Of a stretch of DNA of 64,000 nt, positions 52,877-62,610 are shown one piece after another; the stretch's first letter is position 1, and the number at the start of each line of letters is the position of its first letter. The stretch is from Rufibacter psychrotolerans (GTDB taxonomy: Bacteria > Bacteroidota > Bacteroidia > Cytophagales > Hymenobacteraceae): positions 124,001 to 188,000 of the forward strand of contig NZ_JAFFJV010000016.1 of assembly GCF_016924645.1 (NCBI RefSeq). Direction: 5' to 3'. The position numbers were made by a program, and so were the translations under genes. Below the pieces are notes generated by a model, which was given only the letters and a program-made list of their open reading frames with translations, made no database searches and was not told the DNA's origin.

Positions 52877-53017
52877 CTACCAACCCGGTTTGGCTTGCAT
52901 TTTTTTGGATACTGATTTAATATTGAAGGCGTTACCATAGGGGTTACCGGTACCTGGGGTGTCTACAGAATACTTTTCCAGCGTGCGGGTGCAGGAGCGG
53001 CAAGGTTGGAAACTCAT
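52877..53017 (-). CDS. Possible 46-residue protein with a CxxC pair
   Basis: A short minus-strand frame starting at ATG 53017 encodes MSFQPCRSCTRTLEKY and ends in KMQAKPGW. The Cys-x-x-Cys near the N-terminus could bind a metal or act in redox. There is no family match I can name and no clear ribosome site, so it may be chance. Confidence 0.3.
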   Translation of the reverse strand: MSFQPCRSCTRTLEKYSVDTPGTGNPYGNAFNIKSVSKKMQAKPGW

Positions 53018-53056
53018 AAAAAGAATTGATTGCTCTACCATTGACAGAACAGAAAT

Positions 53057-53758
53057 ATGCGTTGCCAGAAAGTAGCTTTAAACCACGTCACTAAAACCTA
53101 TTCCTTCTTTCTTTTCAGCCTGATGGTCTTTTTAGGCTCCTGCGGAAAATCCTCCTACTCCACGTTCAGCAAACCCAATGAGGAATACCGGTCGGCCAGG
53201 GAAATTGCCGAACTCAAGAAAAAAGAGCGCCGTGCGCGCCGGGGTGGCAGCTACGCCGGCACCCGCAAACCCCTCAAAGAAATACACCTCTCCAGCAAGG
53301 GCAAGAAAAGCCCCCGGTCTATCCATATTTCCAGCGGCAGGGCCAGCGCCGGTAGCCGGGCCGTTCGGCGCGACATTGAGACCGTGATCTCCACGGCCCG
53401 TTCGTACACCGGCACCCCGTACCAATTGGGCGGCACCAGCCGCTTTGGCATGGACTGCTCTGGCCTGTTGTGCACCTCTTTCCAGGCCATTGACGTGCAG
53501 CTTCCGCGGACCTCCAGTGAGCAAAGTCTGTTTGGCCCCGCTATCTCTACCCGTGAGCTGCAGGCCGGCGACCTGGTGTTCTTCAGCTCCTCCAAAAGCG
53601 AATACAACATCACGCACGTGGGCATGGTCACTGAGGTAAAGAACGACAATGAGATCTATTTCATCCATGCCTCCACTTCTTTGGGCGTGAAGGAAGACAA
53701 CCTGTTTACCCCCTACTACCAGAAGATATTTGTGAAGGCGGTACGGCCCAGTATTTAA
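53057..53758 (+). CDS. NlpC/P60 (C40) cell-wall peptidase lipoprotein
   Basis: The 233-residue protein has a lipobox FLGSC29 and a basic, Ser/Lys/Arg-rich linker to about residue 105. The NlpC/P60 domain then carries catalytic Cys134 in FGMDCSGL, His187 in NITHVGMV and His204 in YFIHAS. Such enzymes cut D-Glu-diaminopimelate bonds in stem peptides. It is outer-membrane anchored and probably trims peptidoglycan. It has its own strong terminator. Confidence 0.92.
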   Translation: MRCQKVALNHVTKTYSFFLFSLMVFLGSCGKSSYSTFSKPNEEYRSAREIAELKKKERRARRGGSYAGTRKPLKEIHLSSKGKKSPRSIHISSGRASAGSRAVRRDIETVISTARSYTGTPYQLGGTSRFGMDCSGLLCTSFQAIDVQLPRTSSEQSLFGPAISTRELQAGDLVFFSSSKSEYNITHVGMVTEVKNDNEIYFIHASTSLGVKEDNLFTPYYQKIFVKAVRPSI

Positions 53759-53802
53759 TACACTCCCTCTAAGAGGCCTTTTCCAGCGCATCATGAAACA
53801 GG

Positions 53803-53857
53803 AAAGCCTCCCTTCTCTCAAGCAAAGATCAACGCTTGGGAGAAGGGAGGCTTTTTT
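53803..53857. terminator. Strong terminator after the NlpC/P60 gene
   Basis: The 21-nt arms 53803-53823 and 53834-53854 (AAAGCCTCCCTTCTCTCAAGC and partner, one G-U) are followed by TTTTTT. Confidence 0.9.
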
Positions 53858-54124
53858 ATACGCAACAAAGGTCTGTTCAAGACGCTGGCTTACCGAAGCG
53901 TACATGTTAGACCGATGCCTTTCAATTGTGCTGCCGCCAACTTTCTGGGCTGCGGAGGAGAGTTCAATCTATTCTCTTGGTCCGTGTTTATCCCTTTTGG
54001 CTATATTCCTTTCAGCATCACAGCAGCGGTTTTACCAAGCGTAATAACCACAATAGTTTAGGGGGCTACCTTTACTATCAGCAGGCATTATTACTTTGAC
54101 GGAGAAATCGGAAAAAGGCATAAA

Positions 54125-54153
54125 AAAAGCTCCGTCATGGTGACGGAGCTTTT
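54125..54153. terminator. Bidirectional terminator after the minus-strand lipoprotein gene
   Basis: AAAAGCTCCGTCA and TGACGGAGCTTTT pair over a TGG loop, 20 bases past the stop. The 300-base stretch to its left holds only this and the previous hairpin. Confidence 0.88.
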
Positions 54154-54172
54154 CTATCAGGAGTCAGTTTGG

Positions 54173-55396
54173 TTACTTAACTTCCTCGTAATTGCCAGAT
54201 GCTTTCTTTTCAAAGGTAGTGAGTACGGTGGTGTTGCTTCCTCTGTAAACGATGTAGCTTAACTGGTACTTCTGTCCTACCTCGGCGTTCGGGAACTTAA
54301 CTTTCAGGAGTTCCGCCAGTCCGGCTTTGATCTGGGCATCTGTCCAGTATCTGCCGTCGGTGCTGCTTCCAGCCTGGTAGAAGTTTCTGAACTGCTTCAG
54401 GTTGGCTCTGTTAGACTCCGTTCCTACATTGGTGAAACCGGCAATGGTCTCGTAGTCTGCCTGCACCAGCGTGTATTTGATGGTTAAGTCAGGCACAAAC
54501 TTGCCGTTCTTCTTGGCAAACAACAAGGTGACAGGTCTTACGATGTCCTGCTTCAGCTCATACCAGTTGGTGCCGTTAAACGCCATGGTCATGATTCGTT
54601 GTGAGTTGCTGCCAGAAGCGAAGTAGTTGTAGCTTACGTACTGCACATCGTTCACCTTGGCGCCGGTAATGGCATTGCTCAGGAATCTGTCAAAGTAAGC
54701 GGGCAGCAGCTCGTTGTCAATGGCCTCAAAGTTGTTGTAACGTCCGCGGTTCACGGCAGTGTAATCTGCAGGAGTAACATGGTAGGCGTTTCTCCAGGCA
54801 CCGTTCTTATAGTAGTAAGAATCTGTGGTTACAGCGGCAGTGCCGCTCACGCGGCTGTTGTAGGCATTGAAAGTGAAAACTACCAGTTGGTTCTCTACCG
54901 GGGCAGGATACTTGTAGTTCAGGAATTTGATCACGTCTCCATCATTGTTGGAGATGTTCAGACGGGTGTTTGAGACACCAATGTTGGTGTAGTCCTCGTC
55001 AGTAAGGGTGTAGATGGGCAGCGGCGTGGCAGGAGAAGTCTCAGTAGCGGCCGTGGTGGCTACGTTGTTGTTGGTGTAATCAAACACTAACTGGTTGTAG
55101 GTCACCGCCACAGAAGATCTCTCATCCAAATGCGGGTACGTGGCATCTAAATAAAGCGGGATCAACTCCCCGGCCTGCTCTTCACTGATGAAGTAAAAGC
55201 TGGTGTTCACGTAGGAAGGAACCCCGGGCTTGTCTTTCAATGACTGGTAGTTGGCGTTGGTCAGGGTAATGGCCAAATCCCGCACATTGGTAGCGCCTCT
55301 GGCTTCATCCAGCTCTTTGTACGTGTCTTCCAATGGATCACATGCACTCACCAGCACGGCCATCATGGAGAAGAATAAATAAAATACCTTTTTCAT
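54173..55396 (-). CDS. Surface lipoprotein of unknown function, partner of the TonB receptor
   Basis: The 407-residue protein has a lipobox VLVSAC. The mature part is beta-rich, with Tyr/Asn-rich loops and the repeated TLTDEDYTNIG/TLVQADYETIAG pattern, suggesting two related subdomains near residues 130 and 330. I do not recognise a family. It starts 24 bases after the TonB-receptor stop in the same direction, so it is likely that receptor's surface partner, in the position a SusD would hold but without SusD motifs. A role in binding the receptor's ligand is an inference. Confidence 0.8.
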   Translation of the reverse strand: MKKVFYLFFSMMAVLVSACDPLEDTYKELDEARGATNVRDLAITLTNANYQSLKDKPGVPSYVNTSFYFISEEQAGELIPLYLDATYPHLDERSSVAVTYNQLVFDYTNNNVATTAATETSPATPLPIYTLTDEDYTNIGVSNTRLNISNNDGDVIKFLNYKYPAPVENQLVVFTFNAYNSRVSGTAAVTTDSYYYKNGAWRNAYHVTPADYTAVNRGRYNNFEAIDNELLPAYFDRFLSNAITGAKVNDVQYVSYNYFASGSNSQRIMTMAFNGTNWYELKQDIVRPVTLLFAKKNGKFVPDLTIKYTLVQADYETIAGFTNVGTESNRANLKQFRNFYQAGSSTDGRYWTDAQIKAGLAELLKVKFPNAEVGQKYQLSYIVYRGSNTTVLTTFEKKASGNYEEVK

Positions 55397-55420
55397 CTTA
55401 ATCTTATTAGAAAAATCTTA

Positions 55421-57991
55421 TTAGAAGTTAATTCTCAGGGTTGTAGTCCATGATCTACCTGTACCGAAGTACACCCAGGTGTTGCTGGCGTTGCTCACGT
55501 AAGGCTGGTCTGAGGTAGCACGCGTGTAGTTAGACAAAGCATCTGAAATGTACTCAGTGTCAAATACGTTGTTCACATTCCCGATCAATGACGCGTTCAG
55601 GCCGGCAAATTTGAATTTGAATACACCTGTCAGGTCAAGCAGTGAGTAGTTTGGAACTTTCCAAGGGTCATTGGCTCTGTTTTCCTGCAGGGCGGTTGGG
55701 TTAAAGTCTGAGTGGAAATTAGCGTAGTAGTTGTAGTCAGCGCCAATTTTGAAGTCATCAGTCAGGTTAATGTCAAGACCCAGGGCGGCAGTGGTCTGCG
55801 GAGCATCTCCCACTTTCAGGCCAGCCATGGTGATAGGACCTACGGTACCTACTCTGGTCTGGTTCTGGTCAAATACTTCTACCTGGTCCAGGTTGTTCAA
55901 CCAGGTCCAGTCGCCTACAGACACCATACCGGTAAGGGCAACTCTTCTAATAGGCTCGTATCTGAAGTCAACCTCAATCCCTTGGTGCAGGGCGTCAACT
56001 CCTAACAGGTTAGCGTACACTGGGGTACCGTCCTGGCCGGGGATTGATCTGGTGAAAGATCTGTCTTTCCAGGTAGTTCTGTACAGGTTTACGTTACCAG
56101 AAAGTTTGCTGCTTCTGTAGCCGTAGCCTAACTCGTAGCTCAGGATTTTCTCATTCTCAGCGTTCACGTTAGGGATGTTCTGGTTGTTGATGAACACGGC
56201 GTTGAAGAAAGGAGCCTTCTCAAAGTAGCCAATGTTGGCGAACACGTTGTGGTTCTCGTTCAGGTTGTAGTTGGCACCACCTTTTGCCTGATAACCGAAG
56301 AAGTTTACTCTTTCGCTTTCACGCAACGGATCAGACTCTAAATATCTGAAGTAGTCAATTCTCTTGTAAGAGGTGTTAGAGGCGGCAAGGGATACGAAAG
56401 CGGCCAAAGGACCGGTCTTGTATTCTGCCTGCAGGAATCCGCCGCCCCAGCCTACAATACCATCATTGTAGAAACCAATCTTGTCGCCGTTCTGGGCTCT
56501 GAAGTTAGGGTTGTTCACGTTGCCGCTGTTGAGCACATACTCGGCACCCAGCAGGTTTTTCACAGAGTTGTAGTGAATGCCTTTGTAGTATCTCAGGTCA
56601 ACCCCGGCCAACAGGTCAAGATTCTCGGTTAATGACTTCTGGTAAGTGCTCAGCATGCCGTACCATCTGTGGTCATTGCGGTTAGACTGCAGGTACGCCA
56701 CGGCGTTACCGTCTGGGGAGGCCACGTTTTGGTCTACCAGTTTGTCAATGTCAACGGGTGAGTACTCATCACCGGTTCTGGTGCCCAGGAACAGGTTGGC
56801 GTTGTTAGGGAACTCGTTACCGCCGGTACCGAACGAAGCGTAAAGGGCAGTTGACAGGGAAGAAGTCTCGTCAATGGTCCAGTAGTGGTTCAGAGAGAAC
56901 TGTGGCTTGTGGTAGAAGTTACCGCTGATGGTTTTGTTTTCCCCGTTCAGGATACCCCAGTTAGGGTTGAATCGGATGCCTTGCGGAGCATCTCTGTAGT
57001 ACTGAATGTTCTGGCGCTCAAATCTTGAACCGTGGTACTGTGGCGCACCAAAGCCAGTCAATGAAAGCGTATGCTTGGCGTTGATGATTTTAGAAATGTT
57101 GAAGAAATAGCTGTACGCTTCAAACGCTAAGCCTTCAAACCAGCCATCGCCCTCGGTTCTGGAACCAGCTAGGGAGAAAGCCCATCCTTTCTCGGTCAGG
57201 CCAGAAGACAAAGAGAAGGCCGTTTTAGTAAAGTTGTTGTTACCGATAGACTGCGAAACGAAGCCACCTTTCTGGGCATCGGTAGATTTGGTAAGAATGT
57301 TGATGGTACCACCCACGGAAGGCACAGCTACTTTAGAAGCACCTAACCCTCTTTGGGTCTGCATAGAACGGGTCACATCTGTTAAACCAGCCCAGTTAGA
57401 CCAGAACACCCGGCCGCTTTCCATATCGTTCACCGGAATACCGTTGATCAATACGGCAATGTTAGCGCTCTGGAAACCACGCATGTTGATACGGGCATCA
57501 CCGTATCCGCCGCCGGTTCCTCTGGTGGCATACACCCCAGGGGTAGACTTCAACAGCTCAGGGAATTCTTGCTGGCTGGCCTTCTCAATGATCACGTCAC
57601 TGGTGATGGTTGACATAGCCACCGGCGTCTCTCTCTCAATGGCGTAGCTGTTAGCAGTTACAACTACCTCGTTGATACTGTTAGCCGTTGCCTGCATTCT
57701 GATAGTACCCGCGCTGGAGCCTGTAACAGTCACTTCTTGCTGTACATAACCAACGTAGTTTACCACCAGGGTGACGGCGTCACCGTTTACCTTGATGGAA
57801 AACCCACCATCAAGATCAGTGGCCACACCGTCACTTGTGCCTTTTACAGCTACGGAAGCACCAGGCAATGACTCCTGGGTAACCGCATCAATCACTTTTC
57901 CGCTAACTGTTCTCTGTGCAAAAACAGATAGGGTGCTAAAAAACATCAGGACAACTATTATGAATAGTTTCCGTTGTAAAAAGTTTTTCAT
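55421..57991 (-). CDS. TonB-dependent receptor with carboxypeptidase-regulatory domain
   Basis: The 856-residue protein has a signal peptide. A carboxypeptidase-regulatory-like domain lies at about 27-105 (VSGKVIDAVTQESLPGASVAV). The plug has INEVVVTANSYAIERETPVA as TonB box region, ARINMRGFQSANIAVLINGIP and SVGGTINILTK, and the barrel closes in TTLRINF. It is shorter than SusC proteins and lacks a SusD partner, so the ligand may be a siderophore, metal chelate or oligopeptide rather than glycan. It is transcribed with the following lipoprotein gene. Confidence 0.93.
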   Translation of the reverse strand: MKNFLQRKLFIIVVLMFFSTLSVFAQRTVSGKVIDAVTQESLPGASVAVKGTSDGVATDLDGGFSIKVNGDAVTLVVNYVGYVQQEVTVTGSSAGTIRMQATANSINEVVVTANSYAIERETPVAMSTITSDVIIEKASQQEFPELLKSTPGVYATRGTGGGYGDARINMRGFQSANIAVLINGIPVNDMESGRVFWSNWAGLTDVTRSMQTQRGLGASKVAVPSVGGTINILTKSTDAQKGGFVSQSIGNNNFTKTAFSLSSGLTEKGWAFSLAGSRTEGDGWFEGLAFEAYSYFFNISKIINAKHTLSLTGFGAPQYHGSRFERQNIQYYRDAPQGIRFNPNWGILNGENKTISGNFYHKPQFSLNHYWTIDETSSLSTALYASFGTGGNEFPNNANLFLGTRTGDEYSPVDIDKLVDQNVASPDGNAVAYLQSNRNDHRWYGMLSTYQKSLTENLDLLAGVDLRYYKGIHYNSVKNLLGAEYVLNSGNVNNPNFRAQNGDKIGFYNDGIVGWGGGFLQAEYKTGPLAAFVSLAASNTSYKRIDYFRYLESDPLRESERVNFFGYQAKGGANYNLNENHNVFANIGYFEKAPFFNAVFINNQNIPNVNAENEKILSYELGYGYRSSKLSGNVNLYRTTWKDRSFTRSIPGQDGTPVYANLLGVDALHQGIEVDFRYEPIRRVALTGMVSVGDWTWLNNLDQVEVFDQNQTRVGTVGPITMAGLKVGDAPQTTAALGLDINLTDDFKIGADYNYYANFHSDFNPTALQENRANDPWKVPNYSLLDLTGVFKFKFAGLNASLIGNVNNVFDTEYISDALSNYTRATSDQPYVSNASNTWVYFGTGRSWTTTLRINF

Positions 57992-58014
57992 ATAAGGTTG
58001 GTTGTTCTTTGCCG

Positions 58015-58022
58015 CAAAGGTA
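58015..58022 (-). promoter_or_regulatory. -7 element of the TonB-receptor operon
   Basis: On the minus strand it reads TACCTTTG, 24 bases before the ATG, in a strongly AT-rich upstream region. Confidence 0.6.
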
Positions 58023-58913
58023 AGAACGAATTCATAATTTTTTTAATCAACATATTAAGTTTATGTGAACAAAGTAACTCCGTTTCAATGATTTATAGCA
58101 AACCAAGCGCATCATGCCACCTGGTTCTACTAAACTTTTAAGAAAGTATCAAAGAAGCTTTTAAAAATTAACAAAACCTTCTTGATAGCGTATTTCCACT
58201 ATCAGTATCTTATCTTTCAACAATCAAAGGATTACCAGAAAAAAATTTTTTGGCAAATATTTTATTAGAAAGTTTATATAAAATATTTAAACCTAAACTC
58301 ACCGTAGCAGCTTCAGTTCCAAGCCTTACCACATTTCAATTCTACAACCTTGCTGATACAGCCTGATGGAACTTTTACAGCTTAAAGCAGGAGAATAAAG
58401 AGACGCTTAGGACCAAGCCCCATCCAGAAGCACTGAACCAATTAATAGTTGCAGCACGGCACCTTCTTGCTCTTTCCACGGCACCTCACAATGCTTAACC
58501 CAGCTTTGCCATCTGGTAGAAAACGGCCGAACACGCTGGCTTCAACACCCCAAATCTGGAGCGCCTACTTCCTGCCTAATGCAGGTCCATATTCTCGCTT
58601 AAACTCACCCCCTCTCCTTGCAACCAACTTGGGCCAGCCACCGCCATACTTAAAATGGTAACTCAATGATACTCTTGTGGTAAGAACTCGCATGTAGCAA
58701 TTCCGTACAGTATACCGAATTGTATTAAGCGCCTTTCTATGGCTTCTGACCCTAGGTGCGCCACTTGCCTGCTCCCCGCACCAGCCCTGCTGCTGGTTGC
58801 CTCCCCATCTACTCCGGAGGAGTACATCTGCTTCACCTGCTGACTACCTGATTTGTTCACCCTGTTCTCTCTCATTGTAAGCTTACCACCAGTTTTGACC
58901 AAAACTCCCTTCT
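58023..58913. other. Divergent intergenic region of two receptor loci
   Basis: About 890 bases. The left half is AT-rich, and the right half, from about 58440, is richer in GC. I find no gene with family support. Confidence 0.45.
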
Positions 58914-61900
58914 ATGAAAAAATTATTTACTCTCTTCATGATTTGTTTGGCGGTGTGTGCATTGGTTCACTCCAGTTTAGGCCAGGGCGCCACCACGGCC
59001 TCTATGACCGGGGTGATCAATGACGCGGGCGGGGGTGGCCTGGCCGGGGCCACCATTGTGGCCGTACACACGCCTTCTAATACACAGTATGCCGCCTCTG
59101 CCGATGAAAACGGCCGGTTTAACCTGTTGAACCTGCGGGTGGGCGGACCTTACACCATCACGGCCAGTTACATAGGCTACCAGGACCAGCGCCGCGAAAA
59201 TGTGTTCCTCGCCCTTGGACAGACACTCAGGCTGGACATTAACCTCTCGGCCAGCGCGGTAGGCCTGAGCGAAGTACAGGTGGTCTCAGAAAGAGGCGCC
59301 GTGATCAATGCCGACCGCACGGGGGCAGCCACCAACGTATCACGGGAACAGATTGAACGGCTGCCAACCCTGAACCGGTCATTGCAGGACTTCACCCGGC
59401 TTACCCCCCAGGCCTCTGGTAACTCGCTGGGTGGGAGCAACAACCGCTACAACAACATCACCATTGACGGGGCGGTCAACAACGACGTGTTTGGCGTAGG
59501 CAACACGGGTACTCCCGGCGGGCCGGCGGGCACCCAGCCCATCTCCCTTGATGCCATAGACCAGATTCAGGTGGTGTTGGCCCCCTATGACGTGAAGCTG
59601 GGGAACTTCACCGGAGGGGGCATTAACGCCGTTACCCGCTCAGGCACCAACAACTGGGAGGGGTCTGCGTACGCGTTTGGCCGAAATGAAAACACGGTGG
59701 GCAAAGACCCTATCACCGAGCAGGAAACCGCCGAGTTCAAAGACTACCAGACCGGTTTCCGGATTGGCGGGCCCATCCTCAAAGACAAGCTCTTCTTCTT
59801 CCTGAACGGGGAGATCACCCGCCGTACCGAGCCTCTGTTGTTCAACCTGGGCGATCCTGGGTCTATTGTTCCGGCCGAAGACGTACGCCGGCTGGCAGAC
59901 ACGTTGCGCATCAAGTATGGCTATGACCCGGGCACTTTTGGGCCAATCAACCGGCGCACGGAGAGCAACAAGATCTTCGGTCGCCTGGACTGGAACATCA
60001 CCGACCGGCATCAGCTGACCCTGCGCCACAACTTTGTAGATGCGTTTGATGACAACATCACCCGCACCAATACTACCTTCCGGTTTGGCGGCAACGCCTA
60101 CAAGTTTGAGAACACCACCAACAGCACCGTGGCCGAGTTACGGAGCCGTTTCTCTGAAAACCTGTCCAACAACCTCATTGTGGGCTATTCAAGGATCAGA
60201 GACATCCGCACTACCCCGGGTGCCCTTTTTCCGCAGATAACCATCCGGTTCCTGGGAAGCGGCAGCAATACCATCACCGCGGGTACTGAACGGAGCTCGG
60301 CGTTCAATGAGCTGGACCAGGACATCTTTGAGTTTACCGACAACTTAACCATCTTCAGCGGGCGGCATACGTTCACGGTGGGCACCCACAACGAGTTCTT
60401 CAAATTCAGGAACCTCTTTATCAACAACTGGAACGGCTATTACCAGTTCAGGAGCATAGAAGACTTCTACGCCGGCAGGCCTTTCCAGATTGAGCAGATG
60501 TATTCGGCAGACCCGGCCAATCCTACCCCGGCCGCTGAGTTCAAGGCGGCCCAGTTAGGGTTTTACGTGCAGGACGAGATAGACCTCACCGAGAACCTAC
60601 GGGTGACCCTGGGCTTACGGACCGACGTTCCAATTATCCCGGATGAGCCGGGGCGCAACCAGGCCGTGGAAACTGCCTTCGCCAACACCCCGTATGCCGG
60701 CCTGCGGACCGATTTGACCCCAGGCGGCCAGCTGCTGTGGGCTCCCCGCCTGGGCTTCAACTGGGACGTAAGGGGCGACAAGACGTTCCAGGTGCGGGGC
60801 GGTACGGGTATCTTCACGGGGCGGGTGCCGTTTGTGTGGCTGGCCAACCAGTACACCAACAACGGCATTACCTTCAGCTCTTTGCAGCTGCGCAACCAAA
60901 CCCTGCCCAACAGATTTCAGACCGACATCAGCCAGATCCGTAACCTGGGCCAGGCCGCCACTACAGCTGAGATCAACCTGATCACGGAGGACTTCAAGAT
61001 TCCGCAGACGTTCAGGACCAACGTAGCCGTGGACTACACGCTTCCGCTGGGCATTATTGCCACGGTAGAAGGGATCTACTCCAAAACCATGAACGACATT
61101 GTGTACCGCGACATTAACCTGCTGGCCCCCACCGGCAACCTGACCGGGCCAGACCAGCGGCCCCTTTACTCCTCGGGGCGTGTTTCCTCTGCCTTCACCA
61201 ACGTGATCTTGCTGGACAACACCAGCCGGGGGTACACGTACTCCTTAACCGGGCAACTGCAGAAGAACTTCAACAATGGCATTACCACCATGGTGGCCTA
61301 CACCTACGGCAAGTCTGAAGATGTGAACAGCGGCACCAACAGTACCGCCCGCTCTAACTGGCAATTCAACCAGATCTACTGGGACCCAAATGACCCGGAG
61401 CTTTCCTACTCCCGCTTTGACATCCGCCACCGCATCATTGCCTCGGGCGGGTATACCGTGAAATGGCTCAACAACTTCTCTACTTCCATTTCCCTGTTTT
61501 ATGAGGGCCAGTCTGGTCTGCCGTTCACGTACCTGTACGCGGGCGACGTAAACAATGACGGCAGCGTTGCCAACGACCTGATTTACGTGCCCCGCACCTT
61601 TGAGGAAAGCGGTTTGATAGACCTCACCAACTCGTCTGGGGCGGTCACGCGCACCGCCGCCCAGCAGTGGAACGACCTGAACGCCTTTATTGAGAATGAT
61701 GATTACCTGAGAAGCCGCCGCGGCACGTACGCCGCCCGCAACGGGGCCCGCACCCCCTGGACCCACCGGGTAGACCTACGCATTGCCCAGGATATTTTCA
61801 CCAACCTTGGGGGCAAGGCCCATACTCTGCAGCTCACCTTTGACGTTTTCAACGTTGGCAACCTGCTGAACAGAGACTGGGGCCGCAACTACTTTATCAA

Positions 61901-62051
61901 CAACTCGGCGGTGGAGCTGATCCGGTTTGAAAGCCGCAACCAGGATAATCGCCCGCTCTTCACCTTTGCCAACCCTACCACCGATGTCTGGACCACCAGC
62001 TTCTCCTCCAGGTGGCAGGGCCAGGTAGGGCTGCGTTACATTTTTGAATAA
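58914..62051 (+). CDS. Oar-like TonB-dependent receptor
   Basis: The 1045-residue protein has a signal peptide to about residue 24. The carboxypeptidase-regulatory N-domain (about 30-115) has GGGLAGATIVAVHTPSNTQY and GPYTITASYIGYQDQ. The plug has RLPTLNRSLQDFTRLTPQA, NNITIDGAVNNDVFG and GGGINAVTRSGTNNWEGSAY. The large barrel ends in RYIFE. This architecture matches Oar/OmpA-related receptors of Bacteroidota and Myxococcota, which take up protein or peptide ligands or act in surface functions. It stands alone and ends at a strong terminator. Confidence 0.92.
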   Translation: MKKLFTLFMICLAVCALVHSSLGQGATTASMTGVINDAGGGGLAGATIVAVHTPSNTQYAASADENGRFNLLNLRVGGPYTITASYIGYQDQRRENVFLALGQTLRLDINLSASAVGLSEVQVVSERGAVINADRTGAATNVSREQIERLPTLNRSLQDFTRLTPQASGNSLGGSNNRYNNITIDGAVNNDVFGVGNTGTPGGPAGTQPISLDAIDQIQVVLAPYDVKLGNFTGGGINAVTRSGTNNWEGSAYAFGRNENTVGKDPITEQETAEFKDYQTGFRIGGPILKDKLFFFLNGEITRRTEPLLFNLGDPGSIVPAEDVRRLADTLRIKYGYDPGTFGPINRRTESNKIFGRLDWNITDRHQLTLRHNFVDAFDDNITRTNTTFRFGGNAYKFENTTNSTVAELRSRFSENLSNNLIVGYSRIRDIRTTPGALFPQITIRFLGSGSNTITAGTERSSAFNELDQDIFEFTDNLTIFSGRHTFTVGTHNEFFKFRNLFINNWNGYYQFRSIEDFYAGRPFQIEQMYSADPANPTPAAEFKAAQLGFYVQDEIDLTENLRVTLGLRTDVPIIPDEPGRNQAVETAFANTPYAGLRTDLTPGGQLLWAPRLGFNWDVRGDKTFQVRGGTGIFTGRVPFVWLANQYTNNGITFSSLQLRNQTLPNRFQTDISQIRNLGQAATTAEINLITEDFKIPQTFRTNVAVDYTLPLGIIATVEGIYSKTMNDIVYRDINLLAPTGNLTGPDQRPLYSSGRVSSAFTNVILLDNTSRGYTYSLTGQLQKNFNNGITTMVAYTYGKSEDVNSGTNSTARSNWQFNQIYWDPNDPELSYSRFDIRHRIIASGGYTVKWLNNFSTSISLFYEGQSGLPFTYLYAGDVNNDGSVANDLIYVPRTFEESGLIDLTNSSGAVTRTAAQQWNDLNAFIENDDYLRSRRGTYAARNGARTPWTHRVDLRIAQDIFTNLGGKAHTLQLTFDVFNVGNLLNRDWGRNYFINNSAVELIRFESRNQDNRPLFTFANPTTDVWTTSFSSRWQGQVGLRYIFE

Positions 62052-62054
62052 TTG

Positions 62055-62090
62055 ATTCTGGGCCGTTTTTCAGAAGATCGGGCCAAACCA
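62055..62090 (+). repeat. Dispersed intergenic hairpin motif, copy 16
   Basis: TTCTGGGCCGTTTTTCAGAA, then GATCGGGCCAAACCAT. Its right half is the left arm of the terminator. Confidence 0.5.
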
Positions 62091-62115
62091 TCTGGTGGCC
62101 CGATCTTCTGTTTCC
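62071..62115 (+). terminator. Terminator after the Oar-like gene
   Basis: CAGAAGATCGGGCCA and TGGCCCGATCTTCTG, 15-bp perfect arms with a 10-nt loop, then TTTCC. Confidence 0.88.
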
Positions 62116-62239
62116 AACTAAAATTTTTTCTCGCGGCCAATTTCCGCGCACGCACCAAGGTATCAACCACTTACCTGCTTGTCACTCCCATTCTATCACC
62201 CTTGGTCGGAAGAAAAATAGAGAAATGTGCAAAAAAGTT

Positions 62240-62270
62240 TTTGTAGTTACCAAAACACGTTATACATTTG
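62240..62270 (+). promoter_or_regulatory. Promoter of tRNA-Ala
   Basis: TTTG at 62240-62243 and TACATTTG at 62263-62270 with exactly 19 bases between them fit the Bacteroidota consensus. The tRNA starts 13 bases later. Confidence 0.8.
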
Positions 62271-62282
62271 CATCATCAAAAC

Positions 62283-62356
<74 letters not shown>

Positions 62357-62365
62357 CAGTGATTT

Positions 62366-62402
62366 AGAGGCACTTACAAACAATTTGTAAGTGCCTCTTT
62401 TC
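62366..62402 (+). terminator. Terminator after tRNA-Ala
   Basis: Perfect 15-bp stem AGAGGCACTTACAAA/TTTGTAAGTGCCTCT with a 3-nt loop and TTTTC tail. Confidence 0.9.
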
Positions 62403-62408
62403 TTTTGG

Positions 62409-62427
62409 GTCACACATTAGTACACAC
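62409..62427. other. CACACATT-type sequence after tRNA-Ala (possible att-linked site)
   Basis: CACACATT-AGTA-CACAC closely resembles 21414-21432. Beyond it GC content drops sharply and defence-like genes begin. Confidence 0.4.
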
Positions 62428-62610
62428 AACATTATAAAAGGCCTAATTTTAAATACTCGAGCAGACCATAACTAGCTTAATCCTATAACAAGAACGGGTA
62501 AGCAACTGACCGCATTGAAGTATAGTAAAATGATTAGCCTTACATTCTCCCAATGGGGCTTTTCCACCAATTACCTTTGTATGTTGACTAGAGAATGCCC
62601 AGAGCATTCC

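Noticed and set aside
58663-58902. Minus-strand frame of 79 codons before the Oar-like gene
   Set aside because: I considered a transposase fragment, but no insertion-sequence motif is present and it overlaps the leader of the receptor gene.
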